NCBI RefSeq assembly: GCF_000283155.1 | Contig: NW_004454177.1 | Span: forward strand, 2,292,128-2,356,127 | Source of the DNA: Ceratotherium simum simum | Taxonomy: Eukaryota; Chordata; Mammalia; Perissodactyla; Rhinocerotidae | Direction: 5' to 3' | DNA length: 64,000 nt | Part shown: positions 45,335 to 57,029 of the stretch, piece after piece | How positions within the stretch are numbered: the first letter of the stretch is position 1 | Layout of the letters: each line of letters starts with the position of its first letter | The notes under the pieces: generated by a model | Databases searched by the model: none | What the model saw: the letters and a program-made list of their open reading frames with translations, nothing else | What the model was told of the DNA's origin: nothing | Program-made: the position numbers and the translations under genes

Positions 45335-46545
45335 TGCTTTTCGCATCCCTTTCTCAGCGTCCCATCCTTTTCTCTTCTTTCTCCCCAGTATCTTGTCTTA
45401 CTCCCTAACTTTATCTTTCAAGGCACTATCAGTTTATCTCTGTATCAGTATACACCTGTCACATGTTTCCTACTAGTCTGTGAGTGGTGTTTAAGGAAGA
45501 TTGGACTGACAAGGCTGTGCGAAGTATAGAATGTAAACAAAATGGTACAAGAGAGAAAAGTAAAACAAGAGAGTGCAGGAGAACTGGAACAGGCCAGCTC
45601 TTTCCCTGCCTCCAATTTCCCCCCCCCCCCAAAAAAAAACAGAAAAAAAAAAACGAGAAGGAAGACCAGTGAAGGAAAAGATACTGTCAGAAGAACAGGA
45701 GTGGAAACATTGGATAAAGCAGTATCTCACACTGGAAAGGCTCAGAAGGAAGTGAGAAGCAAGAGACAAACCTCCAGGCCCAGAGTGGGTGGAATGAAAG
45801 AGATAGATGGTTTTAGAAAAGATAACTAACGAGTCTCCGATAACTCTCATTTTCTGGGCCTTGGTGAGCTTTGCCTAAGCTTCAACTAAATGAAAATATA
45901 AATAGCTGAGTAAGAAGCCAGTGGATAGGAACTGACATAATGGACTGTATTGACTCTCTGAGAGATATAAGGGACCTTCTTAAAAGCATAATATTTTACA
46001 TGATCATTTGTCAGACTTCCTCTGGGTGAGTGAGCTCCTTTGGGGAAGGTAAGTGGATTGGCTAATCTTAGCATTTTGTTTAAAGTGCACCCTGCATTGT
46101 GCTAGAAATCAGCTAGCTTTACTGAGCAGACAGGGAGGGAAAAAGAACATAAGCATCCACACCCCTCTCCCTTTCTCCCGAGGGGCCTCACTAGCTGAGT
46201 GCCCAACTGAAGATCCAAGACCTACTTTCCTCTCCCCTCCACCTGCCTCTCTAACATATCACCTTATCCATCAGGCCCTTGATTTAAGGAACTAAACTGT
46301 TCTTATCTTCCTACCCTCCCAGGGTGGAACTAATCCACAAGCCATACAAGCATTTACCCAATGGACACTACCTCCTGTTAAAATCACTCACTCCACCTAG
46401 ATTGTCTACCCATAGATATACCCTCAGATCCATGAGCCTGCCTCTTCTACCTCTGTATTCAGTGCTGGGGGTTCCCTTACTATCCCAACCCATAATGAGC
46501 CTCCCTTCTCTCTGATTACTGTCTTTACCAACAGTTCTTTAGTGG
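45335..46545. other. Mostly unique sequence
   Basis: A weak L2-like piece at 45360-45480. A C12 run followed by A-rich sequence occupies 45619-45653. The overlapping frames that cross it (45491-45850 and neighbours) are low-complexity artefacts. No gene supported. Confidence 0.5.
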
Positions 46546-46547
46546 AC

Positions 46548-46673
46548 TTGGAGCTTGTTCAAAGGAACAGATGCAAAGGCCCACACTCAGAATTTCCAGG
46601 AATAGAGCCTGAGAATTTGTACTTTCAAAAGTCCACAGCTGAGTCTGATGTACAACATTTTTGAGAACCATTG
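46548..46673. mobile_element. MER20-like hAT MITE fragment
   Basis: Right part is clear: GAGCCTGAGAATTTGTACTT, GAGTCTGATGTACAACATTT and the terminal TTTGAGAACCATTGG. The left end is decayed, so no target duplication could be fixed. Confidence 0.62.
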
Positions 46674-46679
46674 GACTCT

Positions 46680-47845
46680 GTGTAATTGTTTAGGACTTAC
46701 TATAAATTTCTGTGTATTGTGTGTTAATTTTTCATGAGTTAGGTCTAGCCTCCAAAAGTAAACCATGGTCTCCTTCTAGACTGGAGCCATCATTTATTTT
46801 TCTTGATATTTCTCTTCTCTTCCTGAGCATGGGAAGAGGTGCTTAGAAAATGTCTGTAGATGATGCTATGGTAATTTGGGTTTTATCAATTTTATTGGAT
46901 GGAGGATGTGCTGGCTGGACATGACTCCATCTTAGTAAAGTCACAAAGCCTACCAATCTCTAAGCACTCAGCCCTTGAAGATTTAGCCTAGGGTTCAGAA
47001 TTTTGAGAACTTCTCAGCCAGCTTTCCCTCCCCAGGCTGTCCATACTCTCTAGATCCAATACAATGATCTAGTGCTCTCTCACTCCTAACAGTGACTTAC
47101 TCCTGATACTTCTGATATCACCCCGGTGAAACAATTCCTTGAGTTCAAAATTACCATATGACAAAAGTTCTCATGTAAGCCTTCTTCTCTCTACTAATAC
47201 TTCATTTCCTAAGATAAGAGAAATCTAGAGCACAAGAAAAAGACAACATGATCATTGCATCTATATAAAGATCCAGAAGCATGTAAGAAGCTGTCTTTGG
47301 TTGGAAACATACCAGATACATCCAGTGACGTGACTAAAGTGGTTGATCATGTAAACCTATGAAAAAGGAGGACACTGTGTGTTGGAAAATAATTAATTCT
47401 GAGGTCATATTCATATATGGAAGTTAATTTCATGGATAGGAGTTAAATGATTTCAAGGTAATTGAGTATGTGTAACAGGAGTCTCAAAGTCTGAGCTGAC
47501 AATGTGAAACATGTTTTTTAGTGAGAACATAAGATGATTGATTGTGTAGAAAGTTTTTTCTGGCTCAAAGAAGACATAGAACTATGACTCACACTTTCAC
47601 TTAGACTGTGGCCCCACTGTAAATAAGAACAATTCCACACAAGTCCATCTGCACCCAAGAGGGAGCAAAGCTACAAAAATGTCAAGAGTTGGTTTCTTCT
47701 TTCACTTTCCTGCCATTTAGTCATTATTTTCAGAAGGCAGAAGGCCTGGTGGCTATTTGCTATCAAAACAGCGTCAATACACAAATTCCCACTAGCTGAC
47801 TCAAGATCTCAGTTCTAGGTTCCAGATGAACTGCTGTTCATGAAA
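46680..47845. other. Unique sequence
   Basis: No gene found. Weak L2-like text near 46770-46870 and 46960-47120. Confidence 0.45.
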
Positions 47846-47849
47846 ATTT

Positions 47850-48230
47850 ACCAGTTCTAAATCCTACCCATCCTCTAAGACTCAACTCAGGCTTTGCTTC
47901 CCCTTCAGGATTGAGTCTAGCGCCAATCTTGACAAATATGAACACGTCCTCCTTTTCATTCTTACTTCCAAACCCTCAAATAAAGGCCAATTTTCTTGCT
48001 CTTTCCTGCACTCAATTTACCATTTCTGCCTCCAATTCTGCAGACTCTCTTTTCCCCAGCCCCATCCCTCTTTACATGCTACCTATGCTTCAAGGCTTGG
48101 TTCAGCTAACGTCTCTTGATGGGGCTTTCTCCAACAACGTGTCCTCAGACTGATCACCTTCTTCTTTCAAAAGCCAGAGCACTGCATCAGCTGCACAAGT
48201 TAGCCCTCTGTTGTTCATTTCCAGGTGTTT
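47850..48230 (+). mobile_element. L2 LINE fragments
   Basis: TTCTAAATCCTACCCATCCT, AAGACTCAACTCAGGCTTTG, then CTTCAAGGCTTGGTTCAGCT and TTGATGGGGCTTTCTCCAAC: two partly overlapping L2 3' segments. Confidence 0.55.
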
Positions 48231-48304
48231 GTGTTTTGTCTCTTCAGATTGACCACAAGTGTATCTGGATTTCGGTATCAGAGAGATACCCCTTCCCTAC
48301 TTCG

Positions 48305-48715
48305 TAGTTTTATGACTTTGAGCAAACAATGCCTCGGTTTCCACTCTATAAAATCGGGCTGGCCTGGTGGCGTAGTGGTTAAGTTTGCATGCTCCACTTT
48401 GTCCACCCGGGGTTCGCTGCTTCAAATTCCGGGTGCAGACCGATGCACCACTCATCAAGCCATGCTGTGGTGGCGTCCCACATACAAAATAGAGGAAGAT
48501 GGGCACAGATGTTAACTCAGGGCTAATCTTCCTCAGCAAAAAAAAGAGAGGAGGATTGGCAACAGATGCTAGCTCAGGGCCAATCTCCCTTATCCCCCTC
48601 CACAAAAATGGGAATAATATAACATTTACCTCATAGAGTTACAGTGAAGATTTATTAAAGGAACTGGTCATTAAATGGTAGATATTATTAATGTTACACA
48701 GTGCCTAATGCAGGG
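48305..48715 (+). mobile_element. MIR SINE split by an ERE
   Basis: Left part TTTATGACTTTGAGCAAAC, CCTCGGTTTCCACTCTATAA. Right part resumes at 48604 as AAAAATGGGAATAATATAAC, ACCTCATAGAGTTACAGTG and ACACAGTGCCTAATGCAGG. Removing the ERE restores the MIR core. Confidence 0.78.
48356..48603 (+). mobile_element. ERE SINE, long subtype, inserted in a MIR
   Basis: GGGCTGGCCTGGTGGCGTAG, GTGGTTAAGTTTGCATG, TGGTGGCGTCCCACATAC and both 3' modules. The flanks AAAATCGGG and AAAATGGGA are a short imperfect duplication of the MIR 'gtaaaatgggga' segment. Confidence 0.94.
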
Positions 48716-48870
48716 AAGCCTGGCTCAGTGTCATAGCAATCTGGCCTCACAGTGCATAATGAAGCTCCTAACTGTGATCATCTTTTTCTGCAGCATCTGA
48801 TCAAATCTGTGAACCTTCTGCAACCTTCTCAAAGCTTGTAGTGAAAGAAAATCTTTTCATACATATATAG

Positions 48871-48892
48871 CACACACACAAACACACACACA
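48871..48892. repeat. (CA)n microsatellite
   Basis: CACACACACAAACACACACACA. Confidence 0.85.
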
Positions 48893-48894
48893 AT

Positions 48895-49312
48895 TATTTG
48901 TATATAATATAGATACCAATACACATCTTCCTACTTTCTAAAATTAAATATGTAAAATGAAATTCAAGTTGTCAAGCAAAATGAAACTGGCTGGCTCCTG
49001 AGGCCTGTGGGCACATCACTTTGGTAATTCCCTGCAGCTACTGCGAGTGCCACCTGGGCAGCTCCAGGAGCTGTAGTCCTGGAGGTTTTATTACTCTCCT
49101 TACCCAGCACATGGAGATTGGGAACATAAATCTTTACTTGTTCAGATCTAGCTTTATTTGTAGGCAGCCTAGGAGATGTGTATTGAGGAGTAGAAGTCTT
49201 TGTCCAAAACACTTGCCTCATTTGCCTGTGGAGGTGCCTTACATTATTGCTACTGCAGACTTACTCCTCCGGGATAAGGCTGAAATATCTTTATTAGAGA
49301 GGAACCACCTAT
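48895..49312. other. Unique sequence
   Basis: No gene supported. The frame at 49021-49422 runs into the adjacent LTR. Confidence 0.5.
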
Positions 49313-49317
49313 GGTAC

Positions 49318-49712
49318 TGTTATGGACTGACTCGTGTCTCCCCACCCTGCTCCCAAAACTCATATGTTAAAGCCCTAACCCCCAATGTGACTATATTTGG
49401 AGTTAGGGCTTTAGAGAGGTAATTAAGGTTAAATGAAGTCATAAGGGTGGGGCCCTAATCCAATAGGGCTAATGTCCTTATAAGAAGAGACAGACACCAG
49501 GGATGCCTGTGTACAGAGAAAATTTAGCCATGCGAGGACACTGAAAGAAGGCGACTTTCTGCAAGCTAAGGAGAAAGGCCTCAGGAGAAACCCACTTGCC
49601 AGCACCTTGATCTCGGACTTCCAGCCTCCAGAACTGTGAGAAAACAAATTTCCGTTGTTTAAACCACCCAGTTTGTGATATTTTGTTATGGCAGCCCTAG
49701 CTGACTAACACA
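49318..49712 (+). mobile_element. Solo LTR, MaLR (MLT1-like)
   Basis: TGTTATGGACTGACTCGTGT to GCTGACTAACACA, with CTAACCCCCAATGTGACTAT, AATTAAGGTTAAATGAAGTC, GGGGCCCTAATCCAATAGGG, CCAGCCTCCAGAACTGTGAG and AAACAAATTTCCGTTGTTTA. Flanks GGTAC (49313-49317) and GGTGC (49713-49717) match at four of five positions. The best-preserved LTR in the window. Confidence 0.88.
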
Positions 49713-49717
49713 GGTGC

Positions 49718-50370
49718 AAATCCCACAAAATATAAATTCTCCATATTAATGGTAATGTCCCCAGATAGACCAATGAGTGAGACCCCTGAGAATCACAAAG
49801 GAGAGCAGAAGGTAGTGCTGAAAATCAAAACAGGCCAGTGTAGCTAGAAGAAGGGTACTGAGAGTAGATGGGGAAGAACGTTCCAGCACACAGAGTGCTG
49901 CCAAGGGAAGGCAGGTGAGAAGAAGGTGCTGGAGTGGGCAGCCCTGGGCAGCTCCTGCCTGGAGGCGCTGTGGGTCTTCTGTAATGAGAGGGTCAGAGAT
50001 GGCAGGCTCCAGAGCCTCATTTCTCTTCCAGCTTACTCTGGCACGGCAATGCGGTCCCAAGGGACTAGAACCCCACTGGGCTGCTTCCCCCTCACTGTGC
50101 CTCTTGCCTCCCAAAGTTCTTGTTATCAGAGCCAATTTCCAGGAACTGGTTCTGATCTGATTCATGAGCTGCCCTTAAGCCGCACATGTGAAGTAATTAA
50201 CCATGGAGACTGGAAGGGTTGTGTTGGAACATCTATTCAGTGGGCTGCCTCTGTACACTCTGAGCCACGCTCTCTGCAGTCTCTCAACATTTTCAGGAAA
50301 AATATAGCCAGCAATCTTTCTGGGGATAACGGGGTCAGGGCTAGAAGGGGTCAGGACTTACAGAGCATGG
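49718..50370. other. Unique sequence
   Basis: The longest plus-strand frame here (156 codons, 49926-50396) opens with GTG and shows no domain. Not accepted as a gene. Confidence 0.5.
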
Positions 50371-50374
50371 GCCT

Positions 50375-50700
50375 GTCTGGGGGTCCAGAGACCTGAGTTC
50401 AAGACATATCTATGTGAATGACTTCTAAGTTGATTGCTTTTTAACACTATAAGTTACCAATCTTTCAAGTCCATGTTTCTCTCTTTACAAAGCGTGAGAA
50501 CTTTAGGTGGTGAGGTGTACAGAACGCAGCAGACTAGATTCTGAAAATCTGCATTCTAATCCCTGCACTTCCTAACTAGCTCTGTGGCCTTTGGCATCCA
50601 TGCTCCTTTCCTCTGTAGGTCTCAATTTCCTTGTCTGTAAATAACAGGGATAAACTTTACCATCTATGAAGTCCCTTCCAGTTCCAGAATTCTGAGATAC
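50375..50700 (+). mobile_element. MIR/MIR3-like fragments
   Basis: ACCTGAGTTCAAGACATATC, then GATTCTGAAAATCTGCATTC, CTAACTAGCTCTGTGGCCTT, CAATTTCCTTGTCTGTAAAT and AAGTCCCTTCCAGTTCCAGA. Two MIR-family pieces in the same orientation. Confidence 0.65.
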
Positions 50701-50734
50701 TATGGAAAAAAAAGGTTGAGGGCAAAAAGCAGAT

Positions 50735-50767
50735 TGTGCGTGTGTGTGTGCGCATGCACGCACACAT
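50735..50767. repeat. 33-nt alternating pyrimidine-purine tract
   Basis: Perfect Y-R alternation through a GT stretch, a CGCATGCACG centre and a CA stretch. Near-palindromic around GCATGC. A sequence of this kind can adopt Z-DNA under supercoiling. Confidence 0.85.
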
Positions 50768-50769
50768 CC

Positions 50770-51780
50770 CCTTAGCTCTGCAAGTGATAGAGGAGCAATG
50801 CAAGGTGTTCACTACAACAGTAGAATCCTTCTCACTTGATTTGTTTGACTATGGGAAGCACTCATTGCTACGGCACCTCTACCCACACACTAAATAATGC
50901 CAACCAACCAAATGTGTAACGTTAGATTAACAGCGAAAATATACACACAGAGTGGAGAAAAGCCCACTCAGAGAGGCTACTTGGAGGAGGTAGGCCAGAA
51001 CTGCATATGTCCCAAAAAAGAAAAGAAATCCACCCAATTTGCCCCTCTGGCTGCACTGAAATGCCAGGGCACCACACAGTCATCCTGAGAACTTGCAGTC
51101 GCACAACGGGCCGCATTCACTGCCTCAGAGCCGTTCATCCTCCCACATGCTTTGGCGCTAAGACACAACACACATGCCAATCCTGAATTAGAGTCAACCT
51201 GACACAGCATCCACTGCAGATTAAATAAAAATTTACCAGGTAAAAGCCAAATGTGATAAACTTTCCCACAACAAGAGGATTTGGAAAAGTATATTAAAAT
51301 AGAAAGAACAAAAAAAAGGCCTACCCAAAACAAGGCAGCCATTGAAATTTACCAAGTGGCTCCTTTAATTAAGGACTGTCTCCTTAAATTACATTCATTA
51401 CTCTTACCTCTTTCAGGGCAGTCCAGGGTGAATAATATGTTTGTTTCTGGCTGAAGAGGTGCCAAGTGTAAAGGTAGTTTTTGGTTAATAAAACTGGTTC
51501 AAGCTATCAGCCAGAAATCCTGTCTCCTTTTAGAGACCATGAGAAACTGGTTTAACCCTGATCTTCAAGAAGGAGGGTACATACTGATCCAGAGCAACTT
51601 TCATTTTAAAGCATATTTAGGGCAAGCGAGAAAGACGCATATATGACATTTCGATCTGCTTTTCTGTTCCTGGAGCCTCCCCCTACCTGACCTGGCATGG
51701 TGCTACCACATGGTTCTCACTGCTGTCCAGGTAGCCTGTGCACGGCTGCCAGACAAAGCATTCTAGAAACTAATTGTTTG
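50770..51780. other. Unique sequence, candidate conserved block
   Basis: No repeat or gene. 51340-51560 is repeat-free and contains TTTAATTAAGG, CCTTAAATTACATTCATTAC and GGTTAATAAAACTGG; a plausible conserved non-coding element. Confidence 0.45.
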
Positions 51781-51784
51781 TCTT

Positions 51785-51960
51785 TCCTGCTCAAGAACCA
51801 GCAATAGCTTCTCATTATCTGTCAGAAAAAAAAAAATTTCTCACTCTTGATACTGATAGTTAGAAGCTTGAACACTCAGTTGCTTTCTCTCTCCTGTCGC
51901 CACTGTGCCTCCTTCTAAGCTCAGCCCCATTTACGCTCAACGTGGCCCTTGCACAACAGT
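51785..51960 (+). mobile_element. L2 LINE fragment
   Basis: CTGCTCAAGAACCAGCAATA, GCTTCTCATTATCTGTCAG and TAAGCTCAGCCCCATTTACG; L2 upstream of the 3' end. Confidence 0.5.
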
Positions 51961-51964
51961 TTGA

Positions 51965-52250
51965 AAAACGTTTCATGGTTTCCACCAATCTAGATCCTAA
52001 TGATTCCTACAGGACCACTTCAAGGGCAGCTGGTTCCATGAATTCTTCAACTCTCCACTCCCACATTAACCTCTTTCTTCCCTCAAAATTATAAGGACCT
52101 TATTAGCCCTTTGGGGACTAATTTGACTGCTTTTTGTTTTTCTCCAGTGCCTAACCTAGAGCTAGAATCTCAGTGGGTTCCTCCAATTTTCCATATGAAG
52201 AAAGAAATTGAAGTTGGTATTTAGAAGACCTTGAGTCCCTCAAGGTAAAT
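51965..52250. other. Unique sequence between two L2 pieces
   Basis: Probably decayed L2; not assignable. Confidence 0.4.
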
Positions 52251-52254
52251 GGTG

Positions 52255-52505
52255 CTTTGTCAGGGAGGCCATTCCCGGCCCATCCACATACTAGGTTAAG
52301 TCTCTTCTAATATATTCCCATGGCCACCTGTGCATCAGCGTGATACTAATCACATTTGCAATTTCTTGTTCAATGATCATCTTTCAGGTTAGACTATACA
52401 CTCCAAAGGTAAGAAAGGAATGTGTTTGTCTTATTCATCCTTGGACACCCAACACCCAGCATAGAGATTACAAATAAATGTTTATTGGGTAAATGAATCA
52501 ACGAA
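52255..52505 (+). mobile_element. L2 LINE 3' end
   Basis: CAGGGAGGCCATTCCCGGCC, GATACTAATCACATTTGCAA, TTAGACTATACACTCCAAAG, CCAACACCCAGCATAGAGAT and AATAAATGTTTATTGGGTAA then ATGAATCAACGA. Complete L2 terminus. Confidence 0.78.
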
Positions 52506-52509
52506 CTGT

Positions 52510-54090
52510 AGAGGGAGCTGGAGAAGTTTCATAGGGGTAACAGTCCCAGACTTGGGGCAAGGTTACATCCAATGATAAAATTAAAAGACACAAAATAAAG
52601 TGGATGAGATTAGCCACCAGGAGACCAGACGGCAAATGGGATAGTTAGGGAGACAGAGAAACAGCCAAGCCCAGGCTAGGTTCACCAGGATGTTCTGGCC
52701 TTTAGCATTAGTTCTGCACAACAGGGGAGCAGAAAGCTCTGCAGTGCACTGGGTAACAAATGTGTTTGCCACCTGCAATAAATCATCACGGCACATATCC
52801 CCAAGGTTTTCCTCTTCAAAGGGAGCAGAGGATCGGCCTGGGTAATTTTAGCAACGCCTCCTTTTGGTACATGCCTGAAAAACAATGGTCCTCCCATGTT
52901 GCTCACTTCTTTATTTAGCTGAAGGTGGGGGGAGCCAAGTAGGTTAGCAACACATGCCAAAAAAGGAGTAGAGATGAAAATACACGTCCACAGCTAGCAC
53001 ACAGCCCCTTCCTCCAGTCTAGCTTCAGAGTAGAAAATAGCTCAGCATTAAATATTAAATAAGTGAGCATGCTCAGTGCTGCAATCACCCACAGCACAGT
53101 TGCTACAACACACTCACACGTTTCGAAGCCTCCTAATTAATCAGAGGAAGTTAGAACTTCATGGCATTGCAGAAGCTCTAACAAGCTTTGTTTTACAGGA
53201 GTTAAAGAAATGTGTTGATTGGCAAGTTGGGAGTACTAACAATAAAGACAATGGACTCAATGCGTAGAGGCAGTTTTGTCTGTCACGGAAGGAGAAAGAA
53301 GTTAGGGAAGTAAAGTTGGCCTACCGGGAGACTGGTGCCTTTCTCCAGAATTACAGCGTCAAACCTGACCTCATGACACTGTCTTCACAGTCTCTAACTT
53401 GGACAGAACAGGAAGGTCCCTATACTTATGTTTTAGCTTTGGTTTCTCAAACTCTGCCAGGTGGGACAGGTCCCGAGAAGGGATGAGCTGAGAGTGCGGG
53501 GAGAAGGGAGCAGAGTCCTCTAGCGGCCTTTACGCCCACGAAGAGAGGAGAAAATCTGTCCCCCTTATTTCTGCTCAGTGGGAAAGAAGGGAGAAAGATC
53601 TGCAAATTAATGCATTGTGACAACCTTTGTGAAGAACATCAGTGTTTGATCTTGAAAAGGTTTCATAATTCTTTTGATGGCTTTGAGAAGAGAATGGGTA
53701 AAAAGTTAATTTCCTCCTAGATTCTCTTATCAAGAGTAAATAAAGTTCAGCTTTCCATGTTCTCTACGTAGCGAGCCCCCCTTCCCGGGACCCAGAGATG
53801 AAGTTTGTGATTGAGAGAATTCAATAAACATGAGGAAATGTGACCCGTTTGGGAACAAAGATCCCAATGTGCTCCTCTCCAAAGGGAACCTGACTCTCCC
53901 CTGAAACTGTCATAAGCCTCGGCCAGAGACACATTCTTCCCTCTGCAGGCAGGCGCTGAGCGATCAGGTGAGCCTGTCCTGACCCCAGGGTGCAGCGTGC
54001 TTCCCTTTCCAAGAAGCTGACCTGGGCAGGAAGACGAGGAGATAAATGAAGCCCCTGATGAATGGGCAGAGGGAAGTCAGCTGGCTTTCC
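52510..54090. other. Unique sequence
   Basis: No gene or firm repeat. GC content is slightly higher at 53450-54020. Short frames only. Confidence 0.5.
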
Positions 54091-54094
54091 AAAC

Positions 54095-54200
54095 TGAGTT
54101 CCACCAGTGTCCCTCTAAGTGACCTCATCTAAATTATATCTTCTTCCTAGGCCTCAGGTTCCCATTCTGTACAATGGGATAACAATTTCACCTTTACCTT
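54095..54200 (+). mobile_element. MIR SINE fragment
   Basis: CTAAGTGACCTCATCTAAAT, CCTCAGGTTCCCATTCTGTA and CAATGGGATAACAATTTCAC. Confidence 0.65.
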
Positions 54201-54204
54201 ACTC

Positions 54205-54840
54205 GCTGGTTCAGCATCAAGATGCCAACATTTCACCTGCCATCAAGCTACACAGATTCAAGCTACACAGCTTCCAAACGGAGGGGCTCTGGCCTTCAGT
54301 CCCAGGTAGGATAGCATCAGACAGCTAATTGGTATTTCCAGGTGGTGCTTGTTTAACAAAGGAAGTAAACTTTTTATTCAAATACCTTAAAGCCTATAAA
54401 AAGACAAAATAGATATTTCCAATTAAAAGCTTTAAAAATCTTTTAAATTTTATCCTCTGTGCGTGCATTACCTACTCAAAAATAATTATTTATACTTTGA
54501 AAATCTAAGCAACAATTTGGTAGCTTTACTACTAATTTTTAATATGTTATTGTAGGTCAAGGCTTAACATTATGCATCTATTTTGATTAGATTTGTCCTT
54601 TGTAATTTATCAGCATTGTCTTCCTTTATAATCAGTAACCTTCCCCAAGATGTTTGTACACCCCAGGGGCTTCTACTGCCCCACATGGCAGAATGTTCCT
54701 TCCACTTGTCTTCGGTCGGGGTCTTTACCTGTTAGCAAAATGGTCTCTTCTTAGCTTTTGTCCAGTGAGAGAAGGAAAGGCTTGCTTTTATTTTTGTAAC
54801 TTTCTGACTCTCATCTCCTGCCTCCTCATATATTGTATTC
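54205..54840. other. Unique sequence, strong candidate conserved non-coding block
   Basis: 54330-54620 is AT-rich yet not a recognised repeat, with many homeodomain-type cores (TAATTGG, CAATTAAAAG, CTACTAATTTTTAATATG, AATAATTATTTATAC, TTGATTAGATTTG). A 15-bp near-tandem repeat (CAAGCTACACAG twice) lies at 54244-54270. Conservation cannot be tested here. Confidence 0.45.
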
Positions 54841-54845
54841 AAGTC

Positions 54846-54985
54846 AGTTCAATTCAGCGAACATTTATGAGCCCCCAATACGTGCCAGGAACTTCACTGG
54901 CACTGGGGGCTTCCGAGATGTGTCAAGCACAGCCCCAGGCTTTCAGGTGTTTATAGCCTAGTGGAGGAAGATATCTATCACAGAC
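54846..54985 (-). mobile_element. L2 LINE 3' end, minus strand
   Basis: TTCAATTCAGCGAACATTTA, TGAGCCCCCAATACGTGCCA and TTATAGCCTAGTGGAGGAAG: reversed L2 terminus. Confidence 0.75.
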
Positions 54986-55019
54986 CTTTTGTTCAGCTGA
55001 AAGGGCTTTTATCCACCAT

Positions 55020-55165
55020 TTCCTAGAAATTCCTTCATTTTACAGATGGTGTTACTAAGATCCAGCAAAGTGAAGTGACTTACCCAAGTTCTACCTTCCC
55101 AGTGGCCGAGGAAGGACTGGAGTTTAGGTTCCATAGTTCAGAGTCTAGGGTTTGTTCCACCATAT
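55020..55165 (-). mobile_element. MIR SINE fragment, minus strand
   Basis: TTCATTTTACAGATGGTGTT, AAGTGAAGTGACTTACCCAA and AGGACTGGAGTTTAGGTTCC. Confidence 0.7.
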
Positions 55166-55169
55166 GCTA

Positions 55170-55570
55170 GTGGAGGAATGAAGACAGAAAGAAAAACAGA
55201 ACAAAACTCCTCTGCTGTTGCTTTATCCAGTGAGGGAGAAAAGTGAGACCAATCTCTGTTCTATAGATCTGATAATTAGGATAAATCACTAATAAGTAAT
55301 TTAAAAATGCATAAACTTTTTAAATCCAATATTTCATAACCTAAAAATTTATATTTGACAATTAGGAACTCTGAGACTATTTGACGGAGGCAAATGTTTA
55401 ATTCTCTTAACCCCACAATTTCCTGCTTTCTAACCCTCTTCACTTGTTCTTAAAGTTGAATGTAACTCTAAGTCAGGGATCTAGCCAGATCCAATCTTTT
55501 CTTTTGTGGTTTGAAAATGTTTTTATTCTTATGTTTGCAAAGATTATAAATTACTCATTTTTAATTTTTC
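55170..55570. other. Unique sequence
   Basis: Nothing recognised. Confidence 0.5.
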
Positions 55571-55571
55571 T

Positions 55572-56417
55572 TACTGTTTTATTGAGGTATCATCGATATA
55601 CAACAAACTTCACATATTTAATGTATACAATTTGATGAATTTTGTCATATGCATATACCCGTGAAACCATCACCATATCCATCATCTCCAAAAGTTTCCT
55701 TGTGTCCCTTTGTTTTTTGTTTGTTTCTTTGTGGTAAAAACACTTTCTCTGAGATCGGCCCTCTTAACAAATTATTAAGTGCGTAATACAGTATTGTTAA
55801 CTATAGGCACTATATCGTACGGCACATCTCTAGAGCTTATTCATTTTGCATAACTGAAACTTTATACCCATTGAATAATAATTCTCCATTTCCCCCATCC
55901 TTTAGTCCCTGGTAAGAACCATTCTATTCTCTGCTTCTATGAGTGTGACTATTTTAGGTACCTCACATAAATGATATCATGCAGTATTAGTCCTTCTGTG
56001 ACTGGCTTATTTCACTTAGCATTATATCCTCTAGGTTCATCCATGTTGTCACAAATGGCAGGATTTCCTTTTTTTTAAAAGGCTGATAATATTTCATTGT
56101 GTGAATATACCATATTTTCTTTAGCCATTCATCTGCCAATGGACATTCGGGTTGTTTCCATATCTTGGCTATTGTGAATAATGTTGCAATGAATATGGGG
56201 GTGCAGATATCTCTTTAAGATCCTGTTTTTATTTCCTTTGGATATGTACCCAGAAGTGGAATTGCTGGATCATATGGTAGTTCTATTTTTAATTTTTTGA
56301 GGAACCTCCATACTGTTCTCCACAGCAAGTGCAGCATTTTATATGTCGACCAATAGTGTAGAAGGGTTCCAATTTCTCCATATCCTCACCAACACTTGTT
56401 ATCTTTTGTTTTTTGAC
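55572..56417 (-). mobile_element. L1 3' end, 5'-truncated, minus strand
   Basis: Reverse L1 3' UTR and ORF2 tail: TTTTATTGAGGTATCATCGA, CACTTAGCATTATATCCTCT, GGTTCATCCATGTTGTCACA, CATTCATCTGCCAATGGACA, ATAATGTTGCAATGAATATG and GAATTGCTGGATCATATGG. Truncated near 56417. Related to, but more diverged than, the copy at 10341. No frame survives. Confidence 0.88.
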
Positions 56418-56419
56418 CT

Positions 56420-56812
56420 CCATATCACCTGTATGTGCTTTCCTCTTATCTGCATGCTATTTCCAGGGTGTTTTGGAATGACGTCTAGCTAGCCAGTGAT
56501 CCCTACCATATATTAAGCACACTGAGGACAGAACCATCTTTTCTGTTTCCTGAAGTTGTCTTCTACCATATCCACCACTTTACGTAGTCCTTTCCTTAAA
56601 GATCTAGGCTTTTCACCAGGCTGGAATTTTAAAGCACAACCAGCCAGCCAGCCTTGGTCTCTCAAGGGGCTGCTTCCGCTGACCCCTCTCATGTCTTCCT
56701 GTTTAGAGCTCCCTCCCCAGCAGCCTGGGAGTGATCTCAGAATATATGAAACACCCTTTAGGGACTTGTTTAAAAACCTTTTGTGTACATAAATTCAGAG
56801 CAAATAATAGCC
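56420..56812. other. Unique sequence
   Basis: A 78-codon frame at 56556-56792 with no motif. No gene supported. Confidence 0.5.
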
Positions 56813-56814
56813 TA

Positions 56815-56985
56815 TTCCATAAATGTCATGGGGCCTTAGAGATTATCTCTTCCAATTACAGACAAGACAATTAAGGCTCAGAGAGGTGAAATAAATTGTC
56901 CAAACGTGTGTAGCTACTTGGTGACAGAACTAAGTTGAGAATTCAAGTTTCTTGAAATCCCCTGCAGTGCATTTTCTAATATATT
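56815..56985 (-). mobile_element. MIR-family fragment, minus strand
   Basis: GGGGCCTTAGAGATTATCTC, ACAATTAAGGCTCAGAGAGG, GAAATAAATTGTCCAAACG and GAGAATTCAAGTTTCTTG. Confidence 0.65.
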
Positions 56986-57029
56986 ATATTTCTATTCAAA
57001 TTAGAAATACATAGGTAGTAATGAATTAG

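Noticed and set aside
45491..45850. 119-codon minus-strand frame with a poly-G/poly-F segment
   Set aside because: Caused by the C12 and A-rich run at 45619-45653; unrelated frames overlap on both strands.
49926..50396. 156-codon plus-strand frame
   Set aside because: Opens with GTG, has no domain, overlaps equally long frames in other phases, and ends in ordinary intergenic sequence.
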